DNA of 64,000 nt from Anoplopoma fimbria. Taxonomy: Eukaryota; Chordata; Actinopteri; Perciformes; Anoplopomatidae. Location: the NCBI RefSeq assembly GCF_027596085.1, contig NC_072466.1, forward strand, positions 21,472,905-21,536,904, written 5' to 3'. Under the pieces are notes generated by a model, which made no database searches, was not told the DNA's origin, and saw only the letters and a program-made list of their open reading frames with translations. Below are positions 1 through 10,646 of this stretch, piece after piece. Positions within the stretch are counted from its first letter, which is position 1. Each line of letters opens with the position of its first letter. The position numbers and the translations under genes are program-made.

Positions 1-341
1 ACACTTATGCCATATTACCAATTTACTAAATCCAGGGCTGTCCTCAACCAAAGAAGTTGACTAGCATTTGTTTTTTGGCAACTTACTGATTAGTTGATTT
101 AATCAATAGATCTGTAAAGCTCTTCACAAAGTATCGCACCAAAGCACCACTTTAAATGTTTGGCAGAGATGTGCTAAATTTTTTGGGGAACGACTAATCG
201 ACTGAAGAAAACTCAGACTTCTAAAAACAAATCCAACGATTAGACTAATGGACTTTGAGGGGGCAGCCGTACCAAAATCTAAGACGTTATCTAGTTTGAT
301 ATTACGATATTGATATACTGCAGATTTATTACCAAGCCCTA
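1..341 (+). repeat. Dispersed teleost repeat interrupted by a second repeat
   Basis: Positions 1-32 and 271-341 are parts of a dispersed element also seen at 40420-40790 (shared words: CTTATGCCATATTAC, AAAATCTAA, ATCTAGTTTGATATTACGATAT, CTAAGCCCT-like end). Between them, about 33-270, lies a different element whose ends are roughly inverted (AGGGCTG at the left, CAGCCGT at the right). The window starts inside the outer copy. Confidence 0.6.
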
Positions 342-344
342 GTT

Positions 345-1599
345 TGGTATATTGTATAATAACTGATGAAAAAGTCCATTTTAATCAACGGTGCATTTTG
401 ACAGCATTATCGGTGTATTGTTCTTTCCTTTTATGGCTTCATCACATGATCAACACTGCATTACAGAGGAACACAAAAGGGATGAACTTTAATGAATTGA
501 GCCAACATTTCCAAAATGTACTTGGCAGACACGATCCCACCGTCAAATCAAAACATGCAGAGACTTGCAGGAATGGAGGGCGGTGAGTGAACATGTGCAG
601 TCACACGGTGTACCCTCCCAGCTTTCTGGCTCCGGGCCAATCCCCTCCCTTATACATACACAGTGAGACGTACACAGCCGCACACCCACGAGCTCAGGGC
701 GGCCTCGGCTTAGTGCCTCATCCTGGTACACATTGTGAACACCTGTAAGATGTGTATAACCGCATTTATCCATACTAACAACTTTTACCGGAAGGCATCT
801 CCAGTGGGCGCCTACACCATCCCACTCCTCCCAACCCAACTTTTAACAGCACGGGTGCTCAAACCAAACAATCCCAGCATCCTTTTGAACTGGTCGCTAT
901 CTCGGATTCAAGCGGTCGAAAATGGAGAGTGCATGAGTGCTCTGTGTATTTCTGAAATGAGAATGCGTCACGACTCCTTGACATCCAGCATCAATATCCT
1001 CCACACCAGCCTCTTGCAGCGCAGCTAAAATTAGAGCTAAAAAAAGAAAAACACTGCTTGTATCGACACCCGCTGAATCAATGGAGCACAAGCTGCTGTA
1101 CAAGACTGAGGAGGAGGAGCAGGAAGTGGAGGAGGGAGGAGGGGAGGGGGGTGTTGTTGGACGCCAACTCAAAAGGCCGAACCCCTGCAGAGACGCTTAA
1201 AAGAGAGTGGAAAAAAAATCAGAAGGGCACCGTGGGATCGTCGACGAGCACGAACCGCGTGTCACGTCCCTGCAGCCCTGCCGGGCGAGGCGCTGGAGTG
1301 TCCTACAGGCAGAGGGGACAAGGGCTTTTGAACGCCACTTAACTTCTTGGGCTGTCTGAACAGGACATGTGATTTAATGCAGAGGCAGCATGAATGAGCA
1401 ATGGGGCCACCAGCGCAATGATGAGGACAGAGGCTGAGCTCGGAAGGTCTATTCTTATTCCGACTGTTCAGACGGGGCAGCTGGGAGGCAACAGGAGGGC
1501 TGAGCGGAGGAGAGTGTGATGGATTATCAACACTGACACCGTCACAATAACGGGTGTAAAAGAACCTGTCATACCGAATATATATTTTCTTCAATTTGG
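345..1599. other. hmbox1 intron 2, single-copy-looking sequence
   Basis: No exon was recognised on either strand. 570-1000 is high-complexity sequence of moderate GC. 1100-1160 is a short GGA-rich patch. The short open frames here show no family resemblance. Confidence 0.5.
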
Positions 1600-1965
1600 T
1601 ACCATAGACTGTATGTAAGAAGTGGACGTATTCACTGTGTCTTAATTGATTGGTTGGTGGTGACATCATGGCCATCGCTATCTTGGTTTTAGACCTGTCA
1701 ATCCCAAATGCTCCGCCCTAGAGCATATCTTCTTTATAGTTTATTTACTCTAAATGGACCATCGTTTACTAAATGAACTTCATGCTGTATTGAAGAAGTC
1801 TTGAAACTAGAGATTGAGACCATAAACTCATGTTTACAATGTTTACTGAGGGAATAAATCAAGAGAGAAGTAGAGTCATTTTCTCATAGACTTCTATACA
1901 ACCAGAGGAGTCCCCCATGTGATGGACATTAGAGAGAAAGCAGGTTTAAGACACTTTAGCATTTT
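1600..1965 (+). repeat. Dispersed repeat family 1, copy 1
   Basis: Shares long stretches with copies at 24406-24982 (minus), 53378-53808 and 55905-56350, for example CATGCTGTATTGAAGAAG, TTTACTGAGGGAATAAA and TTTCTCATAGACTTCTAT. It is noncoding and I cannot name the family. Confidence 0.8.
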
Positions 1966-2682
1966 CTTCCCTTTTCAGATCTGGAGGTTGGAACGTGAGT
2001 GAAGTTTCCTTCAAACCTAATATTATTTGATGTTACTTATGTGATTCCATGCAATGATCCACAGGTGCACCATTGTAAAGACTTCTCTTCTTTCCTTCTA
2101 ACAAAAAGTCACTTGAACCCCTGAAGGCTTTTCCCAACGTTGGCCAAAGAAAATGTCTGTGCAGACACTTTCCCTTTCTGTTTGGCATTTATTTGTTTCC
2201 ACTATTAGTTGCCATTTATCTTGCTTATTGTCTGCGCAATGCTAAAATAATGAAGTAGTGCAAAAAAGTGAATGGCAGTAAATGCTCTGTCCTGCTTCTG
2301 AAGGCCCTCAGCAGAGCTAGAAGGTTTCGCTGTGGCTCCACCTCCTCAGTAATGTATCTGCACCATCAGGGCTACGTGGAGCCCACAACACATGTGACTG
2401 CTCAGCTTTTGTCATCTTGCAAAGACACTACCAGTGCAAAACTTCTCACATATTGTTATCTACAGTTCAACCAACCAGAAAAAAATTTAATTGCACCTTT
2501 AAAAAGGAACCTCCCCCCCAAAATTACATTTTAACATCAAAATATTCTACAAAAAATGGCAAACTCCACCTGCTGAGGAAGATCGTTTGATCTGATCAAA
2601 AGCTCAAGAACTAAATAACCCTTGTGGTGAAATGGTGCTTTCAACTGCTGTTTCAAAAAGTCAAGAATAAACTCTGATCCTC

Positions 2683-2725
<43 letters not shown>

Positions 2726-3324
2726 ATGCATGATACCATAAACTTATTTTCCCCAAAGGGGAAAACTGTCTTGAACTGTAACGCTGCACACATGATACAT
2801 CTTTTAGCTGCTTCCATAGTCGCTTTAACAAAGAAACACATACAGAAAGCCACATGAAATAGGAACATCACAGATGTATGCGTTCCAACAGAGCAGCTGC
2901 ACACAATGGAGCTTCAGTGGAGTCTCCAGTTGGTACTGTGTAGTTAACCCACATAAACATAAACTGTGCTGTCTTGCCTCATCGTTACGGGTGTTACCGC
3001 CAATAAAGACAAACTCAACGACTCCAACCAAGCCACCGTAAAAATAAAAATAATCAATTAGAAAAGAAGGTTAATACCCTTTAATGTTGAACCTTTGGTG
3101 CTTTCTTGTGTGCTTTAAACACAAGAACATTTTGTGAAATGTGTTCTTTCATTCATTCGCTGTTCATTACATACAGCAAGATCAGTATACTGAGATTACG
3201 CTTGAGTGAACGAAGCCTTTCACACATTTTAGCTTTCTCGCCGTAGTAAGATGACCACAATCTCGGAGGATATTGTGTGTTTCAAACTTGGACAACTAAA
3301 AGTTTCCCAAACAAAGTTCGGAGC
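1966..3324. other. hmbox1 intron 2, AT-rich part with a poly-T run
   Basis: No exon recognised. A T homopolymer of about 36 bases lies at 2686-2721. The frames reading through it are artefacts. The rest is ordinary AT-rich intron sequence. Confidence 0.5.
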
Positions 3325-3349
3325 TCACTTCAAATCCGTTACTACTGAC

Positions 3350-4012
3350 CTCAACAGCTCCTCCACTTTGTCGTCAATGTCCAGGTCCTCCTCTGTAGCT
3401 TCGAACCCGAATGCTCGTGCTGCCGCAGCGCTGTTCACCGGGTATCTGGGCGGAGACAGCTTCCCATTGGGCGTGGCAGCCAAGCTGTCCCGCCCGTTCT
3501 GCGACAGAGCCACCAGTGAGACCGGTGAGGGCAGGATGGCGGTTGGTGGCGGCGGGCCGGGGGGCGGGGAAGTGTCGTAATTGTTGCTGGGGGACGGCGA
3601 GAGCCCGCCCCCGCTACCAAACTGTGTCTGCGTCGCGGTGGAGATTTTGGACGTGGTTGATGAGGTGGCGGCGGTTGCTGAGTGATCCCCGGCTCCGCCC
3701 TCGCCGCCGTTGCACGTCACGGAGGAGGAAGTGGTGGTGGTGGTCGCCGAGGCAGTGTTGCTATTGTTGGCATTCGAGGCAGAGTTGTTGGTGCAGCCGT
3801 TTGCCCCGCCTACTCCGTAGCAGGACGAGGAGGAGGAAGAGGAAGAGGTGCGGCGGCCAAACTTGTCGCCGTGCTCCCGGTCCAGCCGGTCCAGAGTGTC
3901 GAGCGCGTGCAGGATCTCCTGCTTGCTCATGCCGCTGCGACGCAGCCGCTGCAGCAGATCTATCTGCTCGATGGTGAAGCGCGGCTCCTCGCTGAACTCA
4001 GACATCCTGCTG
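3350..4012 (-). CDS. hmbox1: hmbox1, first large coding exon (partial gene)
   Basis: This exon encodes the N-terminal 218 residues, and part of codon 219, of HMBOX1 (HOT1). In vertebrates HMBOX1 is a nuclear homeobox protein that binds double-stranded telomeric repeats, is linked to telomerase recruitment, and can repress transcription. The ATG is at 4005. Residues about 7-45 (EPRFTIEQIDLLQRLRRSG onward, to LDREH) form the HNF1-like N-terminal helical region that is almost invariant in the family. A Ser/Thr/Asn-rich linker with Ser and Thr runs follows (about 53-120), then a conserved SPSPSNNYDTSP block (about 135-146), a proline run, and an acidic stretch ending EEDLDIDDKVEELL. The frame runs into a donor, AG|GTCAGT, at 3350/3349, splitting Arg219 in phase 2. 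Reading on to the stop at 3325 adds only intron-coded residues. The POU-specific-like domain and homeodomain should lie in later exons beyond position 1. The exon is CpG-rich. The polar linker looks longer than in the mammalian protein, from memory. Which teleost duplicate this is cannot be told. Confidence 0.95.
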
Positions 4013-4055
4013 CTGGATGAGGGACAAGACAGACAGGTTGTGAGACAGGGGAGAC
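4006..4055 (-). other. 3' splice site of the hmbox1 coding exon, with tandem acceptors
   Basis: On the minus strand a pyrimidine-rich run (4055-4020) leads into CATCCAGCAGCAGGATG. There are three overlapping AG acceptors 3 nt apart (exon starts at 4012, 4009 or 4006) immediately before the start codon at 4005. All three leave the downstream frame unchanged. This makes the ATG-containing exon the second or a later exon, so the transcript start lies upstream. Confidence 0.7.
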
Positions 4056-4435
4056 AAGGGAGGGAGGGGGGGAAGAAGGAAGCAGGAAATGCAGGGTGAA
4101 GTTAAGGAAAGCAAGTAAGTGAAGAAGAAGAGAAATAAAGATGGAGAAAAGGACGAAAGTCAGGCAGAAAGGAGACAGATGAAAGGATGTGGAGGCAATG
4201 AGGGGATTAAGTAGGGAAAATAGTGTAAGAACGCAGAGGCAGAAAAATGAAAAGGATGGGAAGAGGAGGAGGGAGGCAGAGAGAGTCAGCGGAGGAGAGT
4301 CAGAAGGATGAAGTAGAAAGAGAGGGGTGGTGAAAATTGCAAGAAGAAAATAAAGAGGCAGCAAATAGGAAAAGGATGACAGGAGCGAGAGAGATAAGAG
4401 TGTGAAAGAAAGAAAGGGGGAGGGAGGGGCCGGGC
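4020..4435 (+). repeat. Long purine-rich tract (polypyrimidine on the gene strand)
   Basis: About 415 bases in which roughly four of five plus-strand bases are A or G, without a simple repeat unit. It directly precedes the hmbox1 coding exon and merges with its polypyrimidine tract. Chance open frames here are not coding. Confidence 0.7.
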
Positions 4436-4864
4436 ATAAAAAATCTGCTATTTTTGGGAACCAGCCGGCAACGCGCGCAGAGTCACCTTGACAGCTGATG
4501 CTATCTTAACATTCTGACTGCCATTCTTTAAGAGCTACAACATATCCCCGGCTCGGCGCGCCACCCACGCTGTGTGTTTTTTCATAAGCAATTTGCCGTG
4601 CTCAAAATCAATGCGACTGGAATCAAGACTGCGGCAGATTTTTCCATCTTCTGTGCCAGCCCAGACCTGTGCTGATATGATAAACGGTTTGAAAAGGGGT
4701 CACCGGCATTTTTTCCCTCTACATCTGTGTGGAGGCTGTGCAGAGGACTGTGTTTTAAAGTTATCGTGAAGGGAGATAACATGACCGTGGTGAATATAAT
4801 AAATCTTTAAAAAAGGTCTGTAACGTCAAGCTTTTAGGAAGGAAAAGAACAATCGGCAACATTT

Positions 4865-4866
<2 letters not shown>

Positions 4867-4898
<32 letters not shown>
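4867..4898. repeat. (CA)n microsatellite
   Basis: Sixteen uninterrupted CA units within predicted hmbox1 intron 1. A shorter CA run lies at about 5257-5274. Confidence 0.9.
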
Positions 4899-4901
<3 letters not shown>

Positions 4902-5527
4902 AAAGTCACTTTGAGTGGGCACTGAAATACATTACTTCTGTACCACGAGGTAGATGAGCAGCAACGGAGAACATTAACTAGTTTCTTGAGATGTCATTTG
5001 GGGTTCATAGGCAAGGCTATTAGCGCTGTAAATCATTGCGATATCTGTCACATCCCTGGGGGTGGTTGGTGACAACTGTCACACCGGTTACTTTAGCCCG
5101 AGCATGCAATTCAACAGTCTGAGGGGTTTTGTTGGTCTTTTACAGAGCTAAGTTGTGTGTTGCGAGCAAAACTGAGCATTTGAAATCATTAGCCATCTTG
5201 GTATGGTTAAGTATTTACAAAGTTAACTATTCAATTTAGGGTGGTTTAAGTGGTTGACACACACACACACACACCAGCCTGCACTGCTTTCCTGTAAGTC
5301 ACATAACATAACACATTCTGGTGATGAGTTTATCAGAAGTGACACTACTTCAGCTTCTCTAATCAGAGGACCAGAGTCACTGGAGTGGGCCTGTGTTTGG
5401 CAGATGTCACACCAACACATGATGATGAACGTGATAACAGTCCAACTAAGTTCGAGAACTTAGTAGAAAGAAAGAAATCACAGATAAGACAAGGTCGAAA
5501 AACAACAACAACAAAGAGCTTTCTTAC

Positions 5528-5680
5528 CTAAACACAGGACGCGTGTGTGGTGCATCAGATACTCCCAGCGTAAAGCTAACTCGTTTCTTTGCCAGTTTTC
5601 TAAACGGTCCCAACATCGCCCATCTCTCCCGTCCATGTGTGTTTGTTTTGCTGGGTGATGCTCAGCCTTCACGCCCTTTG
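5528..5680 (-). other. Possible alternative hmbox1 5' exon
   Basis: The minus strand contains TGTTTAG|GTAAGA, with a donor GT at 5527-5526, preceded by moderately CpG-rich sequence. This could be a second 5' UTR exon or an alternative first exon. No strong acceptor was found, so the upstream edge is arbitrary. Its phase (1) would not join any upstream ATG in frame to the HMBOX1 frame. Confidence 0.25.
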
Positions 5681-5982
5681 CCCAGAGACAGCTAGCGTTA
5701 GCAGACGTCTCTGTGACAGCCTCACTGAGCTTACAATCCCTCTAAAACCCACAGAATTACTCCTATCATGTTCCAGTACCGCTGATTTATGTTGTTGTAA
5801 TAAACCGACAACCCCGCAGAGGACAGCTAGCGACGTAGCATCTGCTGTTAGCGTTAGCATAACATGCTAGCCGTCTAGCCGACGCTGACACTAGCTGACG
5901 TTAGCTGACACTAGCTGTTAGCCGGTCTGATATTAATAACATCACTCTCAGTGCTGTGTGTATATCTAAGTACACGACTTAC

Positions 5983-6205
5983 CTCGGTTCAAATCGTCCA
6001 CTTAACCATTTAACTTTGCAGCTGGAGCAAAGACGCGGAGTCTTTTTTTGTTTTTTTTTACTGCAGCCGAACAATAACGCGATATGAACACTGTGCCCTG
6101 TTCGACCCCTTTTCCAAGGATTTCTAATCAGAGGCGAATTATTTGCCTCTCTGCTTTGTCTGTCTGACAACAGCCATATTGACAAGCAACACCTCCGAGC
6201 AGCGA
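5983..6205 (-). other. hmbox1: Predicted hmbox1 5' exon (mostly 5' UTR; possible in-frame upstream start)
   Basis: The minus strand ends this exon with GAACCGAG|GTAAGT, a near-perfect donor (GT at 5982-5981). The upstream edge is set only by promoter-like sequence around 6180-6300. An ATG at 6185 opens a frame with no stop through to the donor. It ends in phase 2, the phase needed to join the coding exon at any of its three acceptors. The joined frame would read through to the usual methionine and add about 68 residues. The ATG sits in a YY1-like AATATGGC site, so it may be at or before the transcript start and unused. Confidence 0.55.
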
Positions 6206-6310
6206 CGAGGGAACTGTAGTTCTACTCTCTCGGAGGGCCTGTAGCGGGCAGCGGCGTCCTTTCCTCTAAGAACTACAAGTCCCAGAAACGACGGCGAGAC
6301 GGGAGCTGAT
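6180..6310 (-). promoter_or_regulatory. Probable hmbox1 promoter with two ZNF143/SBS-like motifs
   Basis: A CpG-containing segment just upstream of the predicted first exon. On the plus strand, 6272-6285 reads ACTACAAGTCCCAG; on the minus strand, 6220-6208 reads ACTACAGTTCCCT. Both match the ACTACAATTCCCAG core bound by ZNF143 (SBS motif), which is common in broad and bidirectional vertebrate promoters. An AATATGGC YY1-like site at about 6185-6175 (minus) fits a position just inside the transcript. No exon was recognised for a divergent plus-strand partner. Confidence 0.5.
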
Positions 6311-6482
6311 GGCTCACTGATGTACAGTTGTCACAAAGGGCGATGCAGATTTTAATGTGACCACAGCTGACACTGCCTGGCTCAAGGGCCACTGGCACCA
6401 CCCGGGTACCACCTCAGCAGCCACACATGAGTGACATTTGGAAATGTGTTCTGGCATTTTACAAATATGTAAATGTGGTTTA

Positions 6483-6711
6483 GAAACAGAATAATAATAA
6501 TAATAATTAAGCCTTTATTAGTCCCACAATGGGGAAATTATTTCTCTGCATTTAACCCATCCCGGAGGAGCAGTGGGCTGCAATGAAGCGCCCGGGGAGC
6601 AACTTGGGGTTAGGTGTCTTGCTCAAGGACACCTCGGCATGTAGAGGGGTTTAAACCAACAACCTTGTGGTTACGGGACAAGCGCTCTACCTCATGTGCC
6701 ACAGCCGCCCC
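6483..6711 (-). mobile_element. tRNA-derived SINE with target-site duplication
   Basis: On the minus strand the element starts with a tRNA-like head near 6711 (GGCGGCTGTGGCACATGAGG, then a degenerate B box GGTTTAAACC at about 6655-6646). It passes through the GTCCTTGAGCAAGACACCTAA block typical of fish SINEs and ends in AATTTCCCC...GGGACTAATAAAGG plus an ATT-repeat tail at 6491-6508. AGAATAA occurs at both 6488-6494 and 6720-6726, consistent with a 7-bp target-site duplication. The 3' end resembles the LINE tail at 10695-10723. Confidence 0.8.
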
Positions 6712-6719
6712 ATGACATG

Positions 6720-6800
6720 AGAATAACATGGCCTTCTCCTTATTTTTAAAAAGGGCAACTATTGCCCTTTTTAAAAATAAGGAGAAGGCCATGTTATTCT
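6720..6800. repeat. Perfect palindrome, 39-bp arms, 3-nt loop
   Basis: 6720-6758 is the exact reverse complement of 6762-6800, with only CTA between. It begins at the target-site duplication next to the SINE head. It would form a very stable hairpin as single-stranded DNA or RNA. There is no coding function. Confidence 0.95.
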
Positions 6801-8752
6801 TGTAAACGTAAAAAAAAGATTTTGCTACTCATTGAATTGGTGGTAATGGTGTTCGTCATGGAGCCCGAAAGTCACACAAATAATACTACTGACCCCCCTC
6901 TGATTTTATTTGCCTACAGAAAGTGTATCAAACCAATGACCAAAACAGTCATATATTCTGTCATTACGTAACTTATTTATTGAATTATAGAAAGAAAAAT
7001 GATTCCCCTTTTTTCTAGGGGCCCCCTGAGACCCCCGTAACCAACCCAAGGAGGAGGAATATAGGAGAACATCTGAAACACACACTAAGGAGAAAACCCA
7101 TGATGACCCCAACTCTACAAGAAGGCTACTCGGCAGTCACAATATTAATTGTACAATCTGACAATTATGTACTGATTGTGAATGTAAGAAACTGAAAAAA
7201 AAGAGCAGTCATAGCACTAGCACATATACTTGCCTATGTTTTATTTTCATGACATGGCTAAGTTACAAAACTTGTAAAAGCACAGACCTATTTACATATT
7301 TTTAGTGCTTAATGTTTCAGATTGGGTCAATCTGTTTGCTCAGCTGGTTCAGGAGGAAGACGGTCAGCAATGAGGAGAAATTAAAACAGTTCTGAAGAGG
7401 AAAATGGATCCAGGTGGCCAACTTAGCATGCGCATCAATTAGACATTCCAAGTGAAAAAACACAGCCCGTTTAAGTTTACCATTAATATTTATTGCTGTG
7501 CTGTTTCTGCTTCATGTCTGCCTGCACCTGCTTTGCCCCTCCTCAGTTGTTGCAGTTATACTCCTCATATCATTCTCTGTACACTCCAGAGGTGCACTTC
7601 AGACAAAACCATTGTTTTTATTGGTCTGGTCAATTTTGAGATTTTGGGCTATTTTTCTTCCATAACACGTTTTCTTTTCAGACTAGTGAAAAGAAAACAT
7701 CCAAATATACAGGTACGTATTTATTTTAGAAGCTCTTACATACACCAAACGTTTCAGTTTAATTTCTATCTATATTCTGAAGGTTTTTACAGAGGGGTTT
7801 ATTCATATCATTCATAGCCTGATTTCTATTTATCAGTAGAAACATGGAGAAAATTAAAAAAAAATGTAAGACTGTCGACAGTATTTTCTGAGATATGGAG
7901 TGATACAAAGAGATATCATAAATTAACGATTAAAAGCTTTTTAACTAATATGTAAAAAAAATAATAATAATAATAATTACAAACCTGGCTTTATCCAATG
8001 TTCACATTTCTGTTCTGGAAATGCACCAAATATTTAATAAGGTAATGCTTCATTTGCATATTTGAACATAACATATCAGAAATACTTGTAATACAAATAA
8101 TTATTGTCTGAATTTAGCTATTTAACTGGGGAAGTTTCATGGCCATATCTATCAATTAAAATGTTAACCTATTCACCCGTAGTGTATCCCCTTAATCAAA
8201 GTAAACATCTCAAATAAATGCTTACTTTTTAAAGGTAAGAGGAAGAAGAACACGCTTAGTGTCAGGTAAAACCATGATAATCGTCTCGTGGTTATATCCA
8301 GAGGTCACGCTGTGAAAATCCGTGCAGGGCAAAGCAAATGATAAGTGCTCTGTTCTCCTTGAACAGTCAACATGCTTTTGAATGAGACAGTTGGACCTAA
8401 TCGACGACAGTAGAGTTGTGAAACCTTTGTACTGCACAAGAGAATATGATGAATAGTACTGCTGTTGAGTAACATTCATGAATAATGCATAATGGACTCA
8501 TCATATAAGGTATAAGGTGCTCATAAAGCCATATTTACAGGCGGCTATAGGAGACACATTATAGCTTCCACGGAGCAACACACATTTTTGAAATGAATGC
8601 TGCTATGCAGAATCTGGGTAGTTTACAGAGTGGTAGTCATACTGCCCCCATGTGACAACCATTGTCCAAATGAATTCTCAAAGAACAAATTGATTTGTAC
8701 TTGACATTGTGTGTTTGTTTGGTCGGTCTGTAAAGGACTGGACTGATCCGAT
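6801..8752. other. Single-copy-looking AT-rich stretch
   Basis: No gene, RNA gene or recognised mobile element. Short ATT/AAT runs occur near 7960-7980. The longest frame (7452-7817, plus) has no family resemblance and is not supported as coding. Confidence 0.45.
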
Positions 8753-9071
8753 AGATACACAATCAGCTATCTTTTAGTTTTAACAGCTGAATCAATGCCC
8801 AAAGACCGTATTCAGTAAGAGAAGGAAAATAGGCCATAACATTTGTTCTGATTGGTCTAAAGTCTTGAAATCTGGTACAAACATACTTTGGGCAAGTGTC
8901 ATTTTACAATCAACACTTGAAAGGATGAAGGCACTTGCAAATTACAAGGTAACACAAAATGTAAACCATACTTTGGTGTTTCATTTTTTCCTCTTTACTT
9001 AAGAGTGTACCTAAACACTGGCAACGAGGACTATTTTGGGTAGATAATAATAATAGTAAATATGAAAAAAA
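8753..9071 (+). repeat. Segmental duplication block A
   Basis: Nearly identical to 11048-11373 over about 320 bases, starting AGATACACAATCAGCTATC. Differences include one C/T change (GGGCAAGTGTC against GGGTAAGTGTC), a small insertion in the other copy, and variation in A and ATA runs. Confidence 0.95.
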
Positions 9072-10640
9072 CTAAAACTAAATCTGGTTTTCAATTGAAA
9101 GCAAACACAATTACTAAGCTTTCTTTAGATGACATAAAAAAACAAAAATAATTTATAGCCAAAGCCGTTTTTTTTGAAGAATTAGATAAAATGCTAACAT
9201 TGTGTTCGTCAAATGTTTTACTCATGAAATATGTTGTTACACTGCATCGGTGTTCATAACTTTGATATTCAACTTGTTATGAGTTCATAAATAAAACATA
9301 TTGAGTGTACTCCTTGTAGTTTTTGAGACACAGACATTTTCTTATCATACTATATTAAGTATTTGGGCATATGAAGTTTTTTTCCTAGTATTTTGCAAAA
9401 AACACTATACGTATGTGTCCAAAGCCTAGATATAGTATGATAAGAAAAACATACTTTGAGCTGAAAAAGTTTGATCAAAACATTCTTCAGATTTGTTCTT
9501 AGACAGCAAATCCAGAGAACATTTCCGTGAAGCAAAAAATTCAGTTGGAGGCACAAATGGGTGAACCAGTGAAATAAGGTCAAATTGAAATATTAAATAA
9601 GGATTTTTTTTCACATTGGTGTTTTAGAGTTTCTGTTAATTCAGTAAATGGATGTTTTTTTCTGGATTTTTCTTTATACTGAATTAGTATCCTATCTATC
9701 ACATTTGTGAAGCTCCAAACTACATCTCATCATAAAAGCAGGTAAATACTGAATTTTTTTCTTTCAAAATGTTCACAATATCACTTTTTAGCTTTTTATT
9801 CTTTATTCAGAGAAACACCACTGTTGTACGCTAATAATGTATTAGTGTTATGTTCTCTTGTTGGAGCATGACATCTCATCTAACATCAAACTCCAACTGA
9901 ACAATAATATATAATTTCCAGTTATCTGAGTTAAGAGAGTTGGTATAAAAAGTAATTGCTTTTTGTCCGAAGGAAAAATAACAACACATTTATAAATGTC
10001 AAGCTATTGCCCCTAGCACTGATGCTAGAAAAATAAAACTATAAAAAGAGCCATGATTTAAAAACTTAACAATGTGTCAAGGTTGAGTATTGCAAACATA
10101 CATGTAATTTGACTTACTGTACGAAAACTCTATGAAGGTGTTAATGTTCTTATTGTATCACTCTTACTTATCTCGGGCATTAAAAATCCCTTTATTATGT
10201 TCTTTCAAACATTCACCTCTCTTTTATTACTCAGTAAAAGTATTACCATCCAGGACGATGATCTCTATGATAATGTAATAATTCAGCTGTGGAACACAAT
10301 CTGAACAAGGCATCAATTGTTGGAGCGAATCTAATTATGTTTTAAGCCAAAGCATCGAGCAGACAATGAGAGGTATTAATGTAATGTAATGTAATGTATT
10401 TATGACTTGAGCATGATGCACTGTCATGCAATGCACTTTTGAACAGAAGAGTAAAACTATAACCATCTCAGTGGCTGTAATTCCTGAGAGTAGTGCTTTA
10501 GCAAGATTCAATATTTTTGAAGTTCTTTTTTTAGATGTATTTATTTTAAATTTTTATTCACAACTTATTAACAAACTAGCCTACAATATGAAACGTCAAA
10601 AAAAGTGACATTCAGCGTGTTTTATACATTTCACATAGCC
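9072..10640. other. AT-rich stretch without a gene
   Basis: No recognised gene or element. A short TAATG tandem repeat lies at about 10376-10400. The open frames are short, AT-rich chance frames. Confidence 0.45.
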
Positions 10641-10646
10641 ACAAAT

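Larger units (their letters stand above)
4013..5982 (-). other. hmbox1: hmbox1 intron 1 (predicted)
   Basis: Interval between the consensus donor at 5982 and the acceptor at 4013, about 1.97 kb. The 400 bases next to the coding exon (4020-4435) are strongly pyrimidine-rich on the coding strand. A CpG-containing, high-complexity stretch lies at 4440-4790, a CA repeat at 4867-4898, and many TTAGC/CTAGC-type short words at 5690-5925. The boundaries are predicted from splice-site sequence only. Confidence 0.55.

Noticed and set aside
3411..3977. 188-codon plus-strand frame rich in Arg and Cys
   Set aside because: It is the opposite-strand shadow of the CpG-rich hmbox1 exon. The minus frame has clear family identity; this one has none.
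6720..6800. microRNA precursor
   Set aside because: The stem is perfect over 39 bp with a 3-nt loop, lacking the bulges and loop size of a typical miRNA precursor. It is better explained as a recent inverted duplication, though hairpin small RNAs remain possible.
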